Position numbers and translations under genes: made by a program | The notes under the pieces: generated by a model | What the model was told of the DNA's origin: nothing | Databases searched by the model: none | Seen by the model: only the letters and a program-made list of their open reading frames with translations | NCBI RefSeq assembly: GCF_000711725.1 | Contig: NZ_JONP01000006.1 | Location: 1-64,000, forward strand | DNA length: 64,000 nucleotides | Source of the DNA: Roseomonas aerilata DSM 19363 | Lineage (GTDB): Bacteria > Pseudomonadota > Alphaproteobacteria > Acetobacterales > Acetobacteraceae | Direction: 5' to 3' | Shown: positions 9,033 to 16,193 of the stretch, piece by piece | Layout of the letters: every line of letters starts with the position of its first letter | Position numbering within the stretch: the stretch's first letter is position 1

Positions 9033-9722
9033 ATGGCGGAGCCGACGGAGCGGGCGCAGGGACCGCTGGTGAAGGTGAAGGTCTGGGATGGCTGGATCCG
9101 GACGGTGCATTGGGCGTTGGTCGTGTTGATCGGCTTCTCCTGGTGGGCCGCCGAGACCGAGCGCTACGAGTGGCACATGCTTTCGGGCGAGGTGATCCTG
9201 ACGCTGCTGCTGTTCCGCCTCGCCTGGGGGATCGCCGGTTCCGACACGGCGCGCTTCACGCGCTTGCTCCGCTCCCCGGTGGAGGGGTTTCGCCACCTGC
9301 GCCACCTCGCGCGGCGCGAGCCGGACACGGAGATCGGGCACAACGCGGCCGGGGGGTGGATGGTGCTGGTCATGCTGCTCGCGCTGCTGACCCAGGCGGT
9401 GTCCGGCCTCTTCACCGACGACGGCATTCTGACGAAGGGGCCGCTCGCGCGCAGTGTCTCCGGCGCCACGGCGGATGCGGCGCGGAGCATCCACCTGATC
9501 AACTTCGACCTCATCCTCGTGCTCGTCGCGCTGCACGTGGTGGCGGTGCTCGCCTATGCGGGGCTGAAGCGGCACGACCTCGTGCGGCCGATGGTCACGG
9601 GCTTCAAGCGCATGCCGGCGGCTCTGGCCGCGCGGGCGCCGCGGCTGGGCAATCCCTGGCTTGCCCTGGCGCTGCTGGCCGTCGCCGCCGGCATCGTGAC
9701 GATGATCGCGCGCCAGGGTTAG
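9033..9722 (+). CDS. Cytochrome b561-family protein
   Basis: Protein of 229 residues with four hydrophobic segments and membrane histidines at the places expected for two b-type hemes (TVHWALV, YEWHMLSGE, EIGHNAAG, VALHVVAVLAY). It belongs to the COG3658-like cytochrome b group that passes electrons between the quinone pool or periplasmic c cytochromes and partner enzymes. ATG 9033 is preceded by GGAGAGG, 6 bases away. It faces a small cytochrome c gene tail to tail (30 bases between stops); such pairs are common, so the two may be redox partners. Confidence 0.88.
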   Translation: MAEPTERAQGPLVKVKVWDGWIRTVHWALVVLIGFSWWAAETERYEWHMLSGEVILTLLLFRLAWGIAGSDTARFTRLLRSPVEGFRHLRHLARREPDTEIGHNAAGGWMVLVMLLALLTQAVSGLFTDDGILTKGPLARSVSGATADAARSIHLINFDLILVLVALHVVAVLAYAGLKRHDLVRPMVTGFKRMPAALAARAPRLGNPWLALALLAVAAGIVTMIARQG

Positions 9723-9752
9723 GGGGAGGCGCGAGCCCCTCCCCCGCCCGGT

Positions 9753-10196
9753 TCAGCGGCCGCGGAAGTTGCGGTGGCAGGCGCCGCAGGCACCGCCCAT
9801 GGCGCGAACGGCCTGGGCGGTCGCCGCCGCGTCGCCGCTGGCGGCGGCGTTGCGCAGCGCGCCCGCGGCGTTCACGGCATTCGCCGACGCCGCCTCGAAA
9901 CCCGCCCGGTCCGCCCAGACGCTCGGCAGCGCCTTCGAGCCGTTATTGTCGGAGCCCGGCGGGAAGAGCGCGGGGAAGCCCGTGAAGAAGGCGATCATGT
10001 CCTCCGTGCGCGGCACCGTCTCGCGCACGTTGCCGCCGGCGGAGGCCACGGGGGTGATCGCCTCCAGATGCCCCTGCATGCGCTTCAGCCCCTCCTTGCG
10101 GGTGGCGACTGGGTCGGGCTGCGCGAGGGCGGCGCCGGTGCCGAGAAGCGACAGGACAGCGAGGAGAGCGGCGAGATGGGGCATGCGATGCGCCAT
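9753..10196 (-). CDS. Cytochrome c, class II (c556/c-prime type)
   Basis: Protein of 147 residues from ATG 10196, chosen because GGAAGG lies upstream and a normal signal peptide (to about residue 26, ending ALAQP) follows. The single heme-binding motif CGACH lies 10 residues from the C terminus, the class II layout of a four-helix bundle with C-terminal heme. The early RKEGLKRMQGHLEAI and FPALFPPGS...KALPSVW segments fit cytochrome c556. It would be periplasmic and may exchange electrons with the adjacent cytochrome b561. Confidence 0.92.
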   Translation of the reverse strand: MAHRMPHLAALLAVLSLLGTGAALAQPDPVATRKEGLKRMQGHLEAITPVASAGGNVRETVPRTEDMIAFFTGFPALFPPGSDNNGSKALPSVWADRAGFEAASANAVNAAGALRNAAASGDAAATAQAVRAMGGACGACHRNFRGR

Positions 10197-10322
10197 GAGG
10201 ACCTTCCGGGTTGAATGACGGCAGCGTAACCGTCTCCGCGCCCGCCGCACCGCGATTCGGCAGCCCATCCCTGCTTTTCACCCCATTACGACGGCCGTGT
10301 CGCGCCATCGTCACGCCTGCCC

Positions 10323-10351
10323 TTGCCGACATCTCGGCACGGCGCTATACG
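10323..10351 (+). promoter_or_regulatory. Promoter of tRNA-Pro
   Basis: TTGCCG (10323-10328) and TATACG (10346-10351), 17 bases apart, each matching 4 of 6 consensus bases. The predicted start near 10358 lies 17 bases before the mature tRNA. Confidence 0.5.
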
Positions 10352-10374
10352 CCGCCGCCCGGACGTTGTCGTGA

Positions 10375-10451
10375 CGGAGCGTAGCTCAGCCTGGTAGAGC
10401 ACTGTGTTCGGGACGCAGGGGCCGGAGGTTCGAATCCTCTCGCTCCGACCA
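10375..10451 (+). tRNA. tRNA-Pro, anticodon CGG
   Basis: A 77-base cloverleaf with encoded CCA. Acceptor arm CGGAGCG (10375-10381) pairs with CGCTCCG (10441-10447); the T arm has GGAGG-TTCGAAT-CCTCT; the anticodon loop is TTCGGGA, giving anticodon CGG followed by G37, as is usual for proline tRNAs. It reads CCG, a frequent codon in this GC-rich genome. Confidence 0.97.
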
Positions 10452-10467
10452 TCGACAGCACCGCGTG

Positions 10468-10499
10468 AACCCCGCTAGGCGCCGCCTGGCGGGGTTTTT
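10468..10499 (+). terminator. Intrinsic terminator after tRNA-Pro
   Basis: AACCCCGC (10468-10475) pairs with GCGGGGTT (10489-10496) and the inner AGGCG/CGCCT extends the stem across a T/G mismatch; TTTTT (10495-10499) follows. It lies 17 bases past the tRNA end. Confidence 0.9.
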
Positions 10500-10589
10500 C
10501 GTCAGCGGCTGCCGTAGCGGCAATCCACGTGGCCGATCTGCAACAGTGCGGCACCGTCCGCACGCAGCACCCCGTGCGAGCCGTTCCGT

Positions 10590-10604
10590 TGGCATGCCAA
10601 TCGC
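10590..10604 (+). promoter_or_regulatory. Possible sigma-54 promoter or palindromic operator before the porin gene
   Basis: TGGCAT-N5-TCGC matches 8 of 10 bases of the sigma-54 consensus TGGCAC-N5-TTGC and keeps GG-N10-GC exactly. A start near 10616 would give a 33-base leader. The same bases include the perfect palindrome TTGGCATGCCAA (10589-10600), so a repressor site is an alternative reading. Confidence 0.35.
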
Positions 10605-10648
10605 AGGATGGCGCCCTGCCACGCCGGAGCGTGAATGGGGATCAAGCC

Positions 10649-11398
10649 ATGAAAACAAATGCCGTCGCTGCCGTCACACTCGCCCTCGGCCTCTCGCTCG
10701 CCGCCGGTTCCGCCGGGGCCTTCGAGCTCGAGGATGCCGGGCTGACCATCGGCCTCACGCCCACCATCTCGTCCGACTACCTCTTCCGCGGCGTCAGCCA
10801 GACGCAGAACCGCCCAGCAGCGCAGGGCACGATCGACATCCAGCACACCACGGGCTTCTACGTCGGCGCCTTCATCTCGAACGTCAGCTTCCTGGGCACG
10901 AATGCCCGGCAGGAGGTCGACGCGCTGGCCGGCTGGCGGACGACCGTCGCGGGGGTGAGCCTGGATCTCGGCGGCATCGCCTACACCTATCCCGGCTATC
11001 GCAACCCTACCGGCTCGGGGCTCTACGACCTGCAGTACTTCGAGGTCTCGGCCAAGGCGTCCTACGAGTTCGAGCCGGTGAAGGTGCTGGCGGCGATCAA
11101 CTACTCGCCCAACTACCAGCTCGAGTCCGGCACGGGCGTCTATGTCGAGGGCGGCGTGGAAGTGGCGCTGCCCTTCAACCTGACCCTCGGCGGCCGCGTC
11201 GGCCACCAGTGGATCCAGAACAACACCCGCTGGGGCTCGCCGGACTTCACGAACTGGAACGTGACGGTCTCCACGAAGCTCTACGACTTCGTGCTCACCG
11301 CCGGCTACTTCGACACCGACCTCAACCGGGGCGAGTGCTTCGCCGGGCAGAAGATCTGCGCCGCGCGCGGCATGGTCTATCTCAGCCGCACCTTCTAA
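10649..11398 (+). CDS. TorF-family putative outer-membrane porin
   Basis: Protein of 249 residues from ATG 10649, which begins directly with a classical signal peptide (to about residue 24, ending AGAFE). Upstream in-frame starts would place untypical residues before the signal. The mature part matches the TorF/TIGR02001 family of small beta-barrels: SDYLFRGVSQT near the start, alternating aromatic strands, AGYFDTDLN, and a terminal aromatic residue (YLSRTF) recognised by the Bam machinery. Function in the family is presumed transport of small solutes; no substrate is proven here. Its end overlaps the convergent DUF2842 gene by 4 bases. Confidence 0.88.
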   Translation: MKTNAVAAVTLALGLSLAAGSAGAFELEDAGLTIGLTPTISSDYLFRGVSQTQNRPAAQGTIDIQHTTGFYVGAFISNVSFLGTNARQEVDALAGWRTTVAGVSLDLGGIAYTYPGYRNPTGSGLYDLQYFEVSAKASYEFEPVKVLAAINYSPNYQLESGTGVYVEGGVEVALPFNLTLGGRVGHQWIQNNTRWGSPDFTNWNVTVSTKLYDFVLTAGYFDTDLNRGECFAGQKICAARGMVYLSRTF

Positions 11399-11616
11399 CG
11401 GCGGGAACGGGACGGGCGGCGCGGGGGCTCTTTCCGCGCCGCCCAGTACATCAGCCGGCTGGCCGGCCAGACCCAGGCAATGCCCGCGACCGTGAAATAC
11501 AGGACGTGCAGCGTCCAGTGGCCCGGCAGCACGGCGTCGGCCAGCGCCACGACCGCTGCGATGTAGAGCAGGAAGCCCAGGATTCCGGCGATGACCGCCA
11601 CGGGAATGCGCGACAT
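11395..11616 (-). CDS. DUF2842 small membrane protein
   Basis: Protein of 73 residues with two hydrophobic segments (about 5-27 and 35-55) and the family hallmark PASRLMYWA followed by a very basic tail ([13 protein letters not shown]). DUF2842 proteins are found in alphaproteobacteria and have no established function. It converges on the porin gene with overlapping stops. I assign the family by pattern recognition. Confidence 0.7.
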   Translation of the reverse strand: MSRIPVAVIAGILGFLLYIAAVVALADAVLPGHWTLHVLYFTVAGIAWVWPASRLMYWAARKEPPRRPSRSRR

Positions 11617-11726
11617 GCCCGCGCTCCTGCCGGATTCCGGGCGCAGTGGCCAGCCCTTTCGCGGCGCCCCTCCCCTTTTGGCAAGGCTCCTCGTCCACAG
11701 CGCCGGCGCTTCGCGCAGGCAGTGAT

Positions 11727-11755
11727 TTGCGCAGGCCGGGGCCGGCCCTTATGAG
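11727..11755 (+). promoter_or_regulatory. apt: Possible apt promoter
   Basis: TTGCGC (11727-11732) and TATGAG (11750-11755) with a 17-base spacer. The predicted start near 11762 lies about 19 bases before the apt ATG. The -35 match is poor. Confidence 0.3.
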
Positions 11756-11780
11756 GCGGACGCCCGAACGGAGCCCCGCG

Positions 11781-12341
11781 ATGAACGACAGCCCCGCCGC
11801 CAGCCCGCCCGAGAACCAGGTTCTCGACCTGAAGCGGCACATCCGCGGGATCCCGGATTTCCCGAAGCCGGGCATCCTCTTCTACGACATCTCGACCCTG
11901 CTGCGGCACGGGCCGGCCTGGAAGGAGGCCATGCGCCGCCTGGCCGACATCGTTCGCCCGCACCGGCCGACGCTGCTCGCGGGGATCGAGAGCCGCGGCT
12001 TCCTCGTCGCGGCGCCGCTGGCGCTCGAGCTAGGCCTCGGCTTCGTCATGCTCCGCAAGCGCGGCAAGCTGCCGGGCGCGATCATCGGGCTGAACTATGC
12101 CCTCGAATACGGCACGGACCGGATCGAGATGCAGGCCGATGCCGTGCGCCCCGGAGACCGCGTGGTGGTGCTGGACGACCTGCTGGCCACGGGCGGCACC
12201 CTGGCGGCCTGCATCGCGCTTCTGCGCCAAGCCGGCGCGGAGGTGCCCGCCGCGGCCGCGCTGATCGAGCTGACCTTCCTCAAGGGGCGCGAACGGCTCG
12301 GCGGCACGGCTTTCGAGTCCCTCGTCGCCTATGACGACTAG
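11781..12341 (+). CDS. apt: Adenine phosphoribosyltransferase
   Basis: Protein of 186 residues that salvages adenine to AMP using PRPP in the cytoplasm. The N-terminal [17 protein letters not shown] hallmark and the PRPP-binding loop [13 protein letters not shown] are complete. The start at ATG 11781 has GGAG upstream; earlier in-frame codons lie upstream of or inside the likely promoter. It appears monocistronic, with an unrelated exported protein 48 bases downstream. Confidence 0.96.
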   Translation: MNDSPAASPPENQVLDLKRHIRGIPDFPKPGILFYDISTLLRHGPAWKEAMRRLADIVRPHRPTLLAGIESRGFLVAAPLALELGLGFVMLRKRGKLPGAIIGLNYALEYGTDRIEMQADAVRPGDRVVVLDDLLATGGTLAACIALLRQAGAEVPAAAALIELTFLKGRERLGGTAFESLVAYDD

Positions 12342-12389
12342 CGGCGGTCGCCACATTCCTGCCCCATCGCGGCGGCAGCGTCCGCCAAC

Positions 12390-13370
12390 ATGACCGCCCT
12401 TCCGCCGCCGGGCCCGCGAGGCGACACCCCCCTGACTCGTCGGGCGCTTGGCCGGGGGGCGATGGGACTCGGCGTGCTGGGCGCCGCCCCTGCCCGGGCG
12501 AGCGAGGGCGCGACGATCCTCGCCCCAGGGCCGGAGGACGGTGACTGCGCGCGCTGGGCCGTGCGGGCGGGCCAAGCCCTGGCGCGCGGGATGCAGCGGC
12601 CGGGCACCATCCGCCTCGCCCTGCTCGGCGGGCCCGATGGGGTGACGGCAGCGAACCGCTTCGCCACCCTCGACGGTGCCGGGGGCCCCAGCCTTCTCGC
12701 CCTGCCCGGCTGGGCCTGCCACGCGCGCCTGACCGGATCACCCCGCGCGCGCTTCGAGCCGCGCGCCTGGGTGCCGCTGCTGCTCTCCTGGCGTGGGGCG
12801 GTGCTGGCGGGGCGGGGGCCCCTGCCCGGCCGCGGCGGCGCGCCACTGAGGGTCGCCATGCCTTCCGCTGAGGTGCCGGAGGCGGCGGCCCTCGCCGCGC
12901 TGGATCTGCTCGGCCTGCCGGCGCTTCCGCTGGTGGGCATGCCCGAGGCCAGCTTCGCAGCGGGTGGGGCGGACGCGCTGATCATCCTCGGCCCCGAACC
13001 GCTGACACGCGCGCAGGCGATGGGCGCCACGCCATGGTATGGCTTCCCGGGCCTGGCCGAGACCGAGCGGGCGGAGCTTGCCCCCTTTCCCCTCGCCGCA
13101 CCCCTGGCGCGCGCGGTGGTGGCCGCCGTGGCGGCCCTGCAAATCCGGGCAGCGCTCGTCGCGCCCGTGCTGAGCCCGGCGGACAGCCTGGCCGCGTGGC
13201 GGATGGCTGCTCCGCGCTGGCAGGAGGAGGAGCGGGCGACCGCCGGGGATGATCAGCCGCTGGTTGGAACCTCCGCCGCCGAGGCCTTCGCCCTGCTGAC
13301 CCCGCCGCCGGATGCCGTGCTCGACTACCGCAACTGGCTCGATCGCCGGCTCGGCTGGCGCGCGGGCTGA
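12390..13370 (+). CDS. Exported protein of unknown function, possibly a degenerate Bug-type receptor
   Basis: Protein of 326 residues, very rich in alanine and glycine. The N terminus (TRRALGRGAMGLGVLGAAPARA) looks like a Tat-type signal peptide. The rest is not clearly assignable. The spacing of segments such as PAWxxL-like RFEPRAWVPLLLSWRGAVLAG and the helical start after the signal faintly recall TctC/Bug periplasmic binding proteins, in which PYDPxxDFxPV is found at that place, but the Bug signatures (PGG, NRPGA) are absent. The codon bias is like its neighbours and nothing overlaps, so I accept it as a gene. It lies between apt and the flagellar region and its link to either is unknown. 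Confidence 0.6.
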   Translation: MTALPPPGPRGDTPLTRRALGRGAMGLGVLGAAPARASEGATILAPGPEDGDCARWAVRAGQALARGMQRPGTIRLALLGGPDGVTAANRFATLDGAGGPSLLALPGWACHARLTGSPRARFEPRAWVPLLLSWRGAVLAGRGPLPGRGGAPLRVAMPSAEVPEAAALAALDLLGLPALPLVGMPEASFAAGGADALIILGPEPLTRAQAMGATPWYGFPGLAETERAELAPFPLAAPLARAVVAAVAALQIRAALVAPVLSPADSLAAWRMAAPRWQEEERATAGDDQPLVGTSAAEAFALLTPPPDAVLDYRNWLDRRLGWRAG

Positions 13371-13477
13371 CAGCGCCTCGTTAGCCGCCAGATAGGGCCG
13401 ACCGACAGGCCACAGAGCGGCACGGCCACCGTGAGCACGCCCGCTTCCCACCGCGAGAAGCGTGCGGGCATCGACGG

Positions 13478-13499
13478 GACTCGACGGTCCCCGCGAGTC
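13478..13499. terminator. Hairpin between convergent genes
   Basis: GACTCG (13478-13483) pairs with CGAGTC (13494-13499) in the 149-base gap where the exported-protein gene and the DUF1217 gene converge. TCGACGG is also directly repeated at 13471 and 13481. There is no T run, so termination is only a possibility. Confidence 0.3.
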
Positions 13500-13519
13500 A
13501 GACGCCCGACCGTCGCGTC

Positions 13520-14299
13520 TCAGCCGAATAGGCTGAGCAGCGGGGAGCTCGCGCTGCCGGCGTTGTTGGCAGACATAACGTAGCGCTCCGCCAGCTTCGC
13601 GGCCTGCTTCGGATCGCTCAGCTTCGACAGGTCGACGCGCGAGGTGATGGCCCGTGCCTGGGTGGTCACCTCCTGGATGGCGAGGGAAGCCGGCAGGCCG
13701 AGCGCACCGGTGACCACGCGCCGCAGCACGGCATCGCCGAGCACCTCGTAGACCGAGGGTGCCTTCCCGGTGGCCATGCGCTTCTCGAAATAGAGGGCGT
13801 CCGAGATGCCCGAGGCTTCCCCATCCTTCGAGAGGCGCCACTCGTAGGAGGTGTAGCCGTCGATGAGCTTCTGCTGGACGGCGGGATCGCGCAGCGCGTC
13901 CATGCCACGCTTCGCGAGGTTGAGCGTGGTCGCGGCCGACTTCCAGCGCGTGTCGGACAGCTTGGCCACGACGGACTTCGGATCCTTGGGGTCCGATGTC
14001 AGGGCGCGAACCGCGAGGCCCGGCACGTCCGTCGCGTCCGGAAGCCCGAGGGCCGGCAGCAGCACGGCCGAAACCCGTGGGTCGCGCAGCGCTGTCTCGA
14101 CATCCTTCGCGCGCGAAATCCCCTCCTTGAAGCGGGTGATCGCGAGCTTGACCGCGGCCTCCTTGGCGGTGGCAGCGACGCCCTTCGTCTCTGCGCCGGC
14201 GGCAGAGGCTCGGCGGAGCGCGGCCACGGCGCTGGCGGCATCCGCGGTGGCGGAGGTGCCGCCACCACCGAGCAGGGCAAGGGCGATCGAGCCGGACAT
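13520..14299 (-). CDS. DUF1217-family flagellar-cluster protein
   Basis: Protein of 259 residues. DUF1217 proteins lie in alphaproteobacterial flagellar clusters; the middle part (YTSYEWRLSKDGE, DALYFEKRM, VYEVLGDAVLRRVV) fits the family. Function is not established. It is the last gene of the run flgE-flgK-flgL-flagellin-flbT-flaF-DUF1217, 16 bases after flaF. Its C terminus (SPLLSLFG) resembles that of the flagellin (QSLLSLFR), which may hint at export or chaperone recognition by the flagellar system. Confidence 0.75.
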   Translation of the reverse strand: MSGSIALALLGGGGTSATADAASAVAALRRASAAGAETKGVAATAKEAAVKLAITRFKEGISRAKDVETALRDPRVSAVLLPALGLPDATDVPGLAVRALTSDPKDPKSVVAKLSDTRWKSAATTLNLAKRGMDALRDPAVQQKLIDGYTSYEWRLSKDGEASGISDALYFEKRMATGKAPSVYEVLGDAVLRRVVTGALGLPASLAIQEVTTQARAITSRVDLSKLSDPKQAAKLAERYVMSANNAGSASSPLLSLFG

Positions 14300-14315
14300 G
14301 CCCCCACCCCGCCCG

Positions 14316-14672
14316 TCAGCCCGTTCCGGCCAGGCCAGCCGCGATGTTCTCGTTCACCTCGATAAGGAAGGCGAGATCAGGCTTCTCGGACTCCATCTCC
14401 TTCAGCACGGTGCGGCCGACGGAGATGATGGAGGCGCGGAGCGGCGGCGGCAGGCCGTTGGTGGGATCGACCAGCACGCCTTCCACCGCGAGCCAGAGGC
14501 GGCGGTTGTCGGAAAGGGCACGCGCGCGGCGCAGCGTGCTCTCTGCCCCGCCATCCAGCGCAGCGCGGAGCGAGCCGGTCACACGGCGGAACACGTCGGC
14601 CTCCTGCGCTCTCACCGGCATGGCCGACCTCGCCGCCCGATAGGCGGAAAGCGGGTTGCTGTGCTGCATCAT
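14316..14672 (-). CDS. flaF: Flagellar biosynthesis regulator FlaF
   Basis: Protein of 118 residues with the family pattern AYRAARSAMP near the N terminus and NRRLWLAVEGVLVDPTNGLPPPLRASI in the middle. In Caulobacter FlaF promotes flagellin synthesis or export and opposes FlbT. ATG 14672 overlaps the flbT stop (ATGA) and is preceded by GGAGGAG, so the two regulators are translationally coupled. Confidence 0.92.
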   Translation of the reverse strand: MMQHSNPLSAYRAARSAMPVRAQEADVFRRVTGSLRAALDGGAESTLRRARALSDNRRLWLAVEGVLVDPTNGLPPPLRASIISVGRTVLKEMESEKPDLAFLIEVNENIAAGLAGTG

Positions 14673-15106
14673 GCGGTCATCTCCTCCGGCACGGGACGGG
14701 AGTTGGGTGGTGGGGCAATGCCGAGCACCGCCTCCTCGTGCCGCATCACGCGGCGGGCGAGCTTGAGGGCGGTGTAGCAGTCATCCTCCTCGGCCGCGGT
14801 CAGCGCGCGGTCGAGCATGGCGGAGGCCAGGGCCGAGGTGGTCGCGGCCTGGAACTCCGCGATCAGGACGCGGGCGGCTTCCAGACCCCGCTCGCGCTCG
14901 TCTTCCGTGCCGATATAGGCGGTCTGCAGGGCGAAGTAGATCCGGCGCGCAGGGGTATCCGCGGCCTCGGGCGAGAGGATCTGCTTGCCGAAGAGGAAGC
15001 GGGCCTTTGCCGTCAGCTCGATGCGCGTGCGGTTGCGGAAGCGTATGGGTGCACCATTCACGACCATGAGGTCGCCCTGGCGCAGCTCTAGAACCAACGT
15101 GGACAC
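14669..15106 (-). CDS. flbT: Flagellin mRNA regulator FlbT
   Basis: Protein of 145 residues from GTG 15106. I chose this start because the family begins just before LVLELRQGDLMVVNGAPIRF; a longer reading from ATG 15232 would add about 42 non-conserved residues and run into the intergenic hairpin. FlbT in Caulobacter binds the 5' leader of flagellin mRNA and promotes its decay until the hook is complete. The TRIELTAKARFLFGKQIL segment and the helical C-terminal half fit the family. It lies directly downstream of flagellin and overlaps flaF. Confidence 0.92.
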   Translation of the reverse strand: MSTLVLELRQGDLMVVNGAPIRFRNRTRIELTAKARFLFGKQILSPEAADTPARRIYFALQTAYIGTEDERERGLEAARVLIAEFQAATTSALASAMLDRALTAAEEDDCYTALKLARRVMRHEEAVLGIAPPPNSRPVPEEMTA

Positions 15107-15213
15107 GATCTTCGCGTTCCTTCGTGGTAGGCGGTGGACGGCGGGCGGGGCCGTCGCCGCACCGCAGCCGGGGGCGTCTCGCCACCCGGCGCGATGGAGG
15201 GGAAACGGAGCGT

Positions 15214-15238
15214 GGCACCGTGGATCTTTCACGGCGCC
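15214..15238 (-). terminator. Hairpin between flagellin and flbT
   Basis: On the minus strand GGCGCCGTG pairs with CACGGTGCC around a 7-base loop (nine pairs, one G-T). It starts 7 bases after the flagellin stop and has no T run, so it may stabilise the flagellin 3' end and partly reduce read-through to flbT. Confidence 0.5.
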
Positions 15239-15245
15239 GCACCGT

Positions 15246-16076
15246 TCAGCGGAAGAGGCTCAGCAGGCTCTGCGGCGCCTGGTTGGCGATGCTGAGGGCC
15301 TGAGTGCCGAGCTGCTGCTTGATCTGGAGCGACTGAAGTTTCGCGCTCTCCTTCGCGAGGTCGGCATCGACCAGGGCACCAAGGCCCGTGTCCAACGACA
15401 CCATCTTCTCCTTGTTGAAGGATACCTGGGCATCCAGGTAGTTGTTGTTGCCGCCGAAGGTGTTCAGCGCCGTGTTGATGGCCCCCATCTTCGTCGTGAA
15501 GTCGCCGCCCGAGGCCAGCGCCGAGGCAGCCGCCTCCGCGCTGGTGGGCTTGTCCGCAATGGTCAGTGTCGTGCTGTCGACGGCCGAGAGCGTGTAGGTC
15601 GTGCCCGTCTCGTTGCGCACCGTCGCGATGTCGCCGCCGCCGGCGTCGGTGCTCGTGCTCAGCAGTGTGCGGCCGTTGTAGGTGGCATCCGAGAGGAAGT
15701 TCTCGACCTGCTTCTTGAGCCCGTCGTACTGCGACTCGTACTGCGAGCGCTGGTCGGTCGAGAGCGTGCCGTCGGCGAGCTTCACCAGCACGCCGCGGAT
15801 GTTGCTCATGGTGTCCGAGACCTTGGTGAGCCCCGCGAGGGTGGTGTCGAGCACCCCCTTCACGCCGCCCATCTGCTCGTTCGCCGAGGTCAGGCCCGCG
15901 ATGTCCGCGCGCACGGACTGGGCGACGGCGAAGGCCGCGCCGTCATCCTTGGCATCCGCCACGCGATAGCCCGTGGAAATGCGCTTCTGCGTCACGGCCA
16001 GCGCGTCGTTCGTGCGATTGAGCGACTGCAGCGCCACCTGCGCGCCGACATTCGTGTTGACTGAGTTCAGGGCCAC
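15246..16076 (-). CDS. fliC: Flagellin
   Basis: Filament subunit of 276 residues, short and typical of alphaproteobacteria. The N-terminal D0/D1 region (SVNTNVGAQVALQSLNRTND...VTQKRISTGYRVADAKDDGAAFAVAQSVR) and the C-terminal helix (KLQSLQIKQQLGTQALSIANQAP) are well conserved, with a short variable middle (residues about 105-185). The start is GTG 16076, with AAAGGGG upstream. It is the only flagellin in the window. The 117-base leader region carries a hairpin and a CtrA-like box. Confidence 0.97.
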   Translation of the reverse strand: MALNSVNTNVGAQVALQSLNRTNDALAVTQKRISTGYRVADAKDDGAAFAVAQSVRADIAGLTSANEQMGGVKGVLDTTLAGLTKVSDTMSNIRGVLVKLADGTLSTDQRSQYESQYDGLKKQVENFLSDATYNGRTLLSTSTDAGGGDIATVRNETGTTYTLSAVDSTTLTIADKPTSAEAAASALASGGDFTTKMGAINTALNTFGGNNNYLDAQVSFNKEKMVSLDTGLGALVDADLAKESAKLQSLQIKQQLGTQALSIANQAPQSLLSLFR

Positions 16077-16100
16077 GTCTTGCCCCTTTCCTGTCCGAAG

Positions 16101-16118
16101 GAGGCCTCTTCAGGCCTC
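16101..16118 (-). promoter_or_regulatory. Hairpin in the flagellin 5' leader
   Basis: GAGGCCT and AGGCCTC form a perfect 7-pair stem around a 4-base loop, 24 bases upstream of the flagellin GTG and just before its ribosome-binding site. In Caulobacter FlbT acts on a structured flagellin leader, so this is a candidate FlbT target. That role is inference. Confidence 0.5.
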
Positions 16119-16170
16119 ACCCGTTGCGTTCCGCCTTTTGCGGTGAGAGCTCATCCTGAGCCCGGCGCGG

Positions 16171-16185
16171 TTAACAGGGGTTGAA
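16171..16185 (-). promoter_or_regulatory. CtrA-like box before flagellin
   Basis: TTAA-N7-TGAA, one mismatch from the CtrA site TTAA-N7-TTAA, 95 to 109 bases before the flagellin start. AT-rich tetramers are rare in this DNA. No convincing sigma-54 or sigma-28 element is visible nearby. Confidence 0.35.
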
Positions 16186-16193
16186 TCGGGGCA

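Noticed and set aside
10546-10563. Hairpin GTGCGG/CCGCAC between tRNA-Pro and the porin gene as a second terminator
   Set aside because: No T run and a strong terminator already ends the tRNA transcript at 10499; short GC inverted repeats are frequent by chance here.
15213-15227. TGGCAC followed by 5 bases on the plus strand as a sigma-54 promoter
   Set aside because: The -12 part reads ATCT instead of TTGC and it points away from the flagellar genes; the bases belong to the flagellin 3' hairpin.
16122-16160. A GG-N10-GC pair in the flagellin leader as a sigma-54 promoter
   Set aside because: Only the core dinucleotides match (GGGCTC and GAGC); too weak beside the excellent promoters at flgE and fliK.
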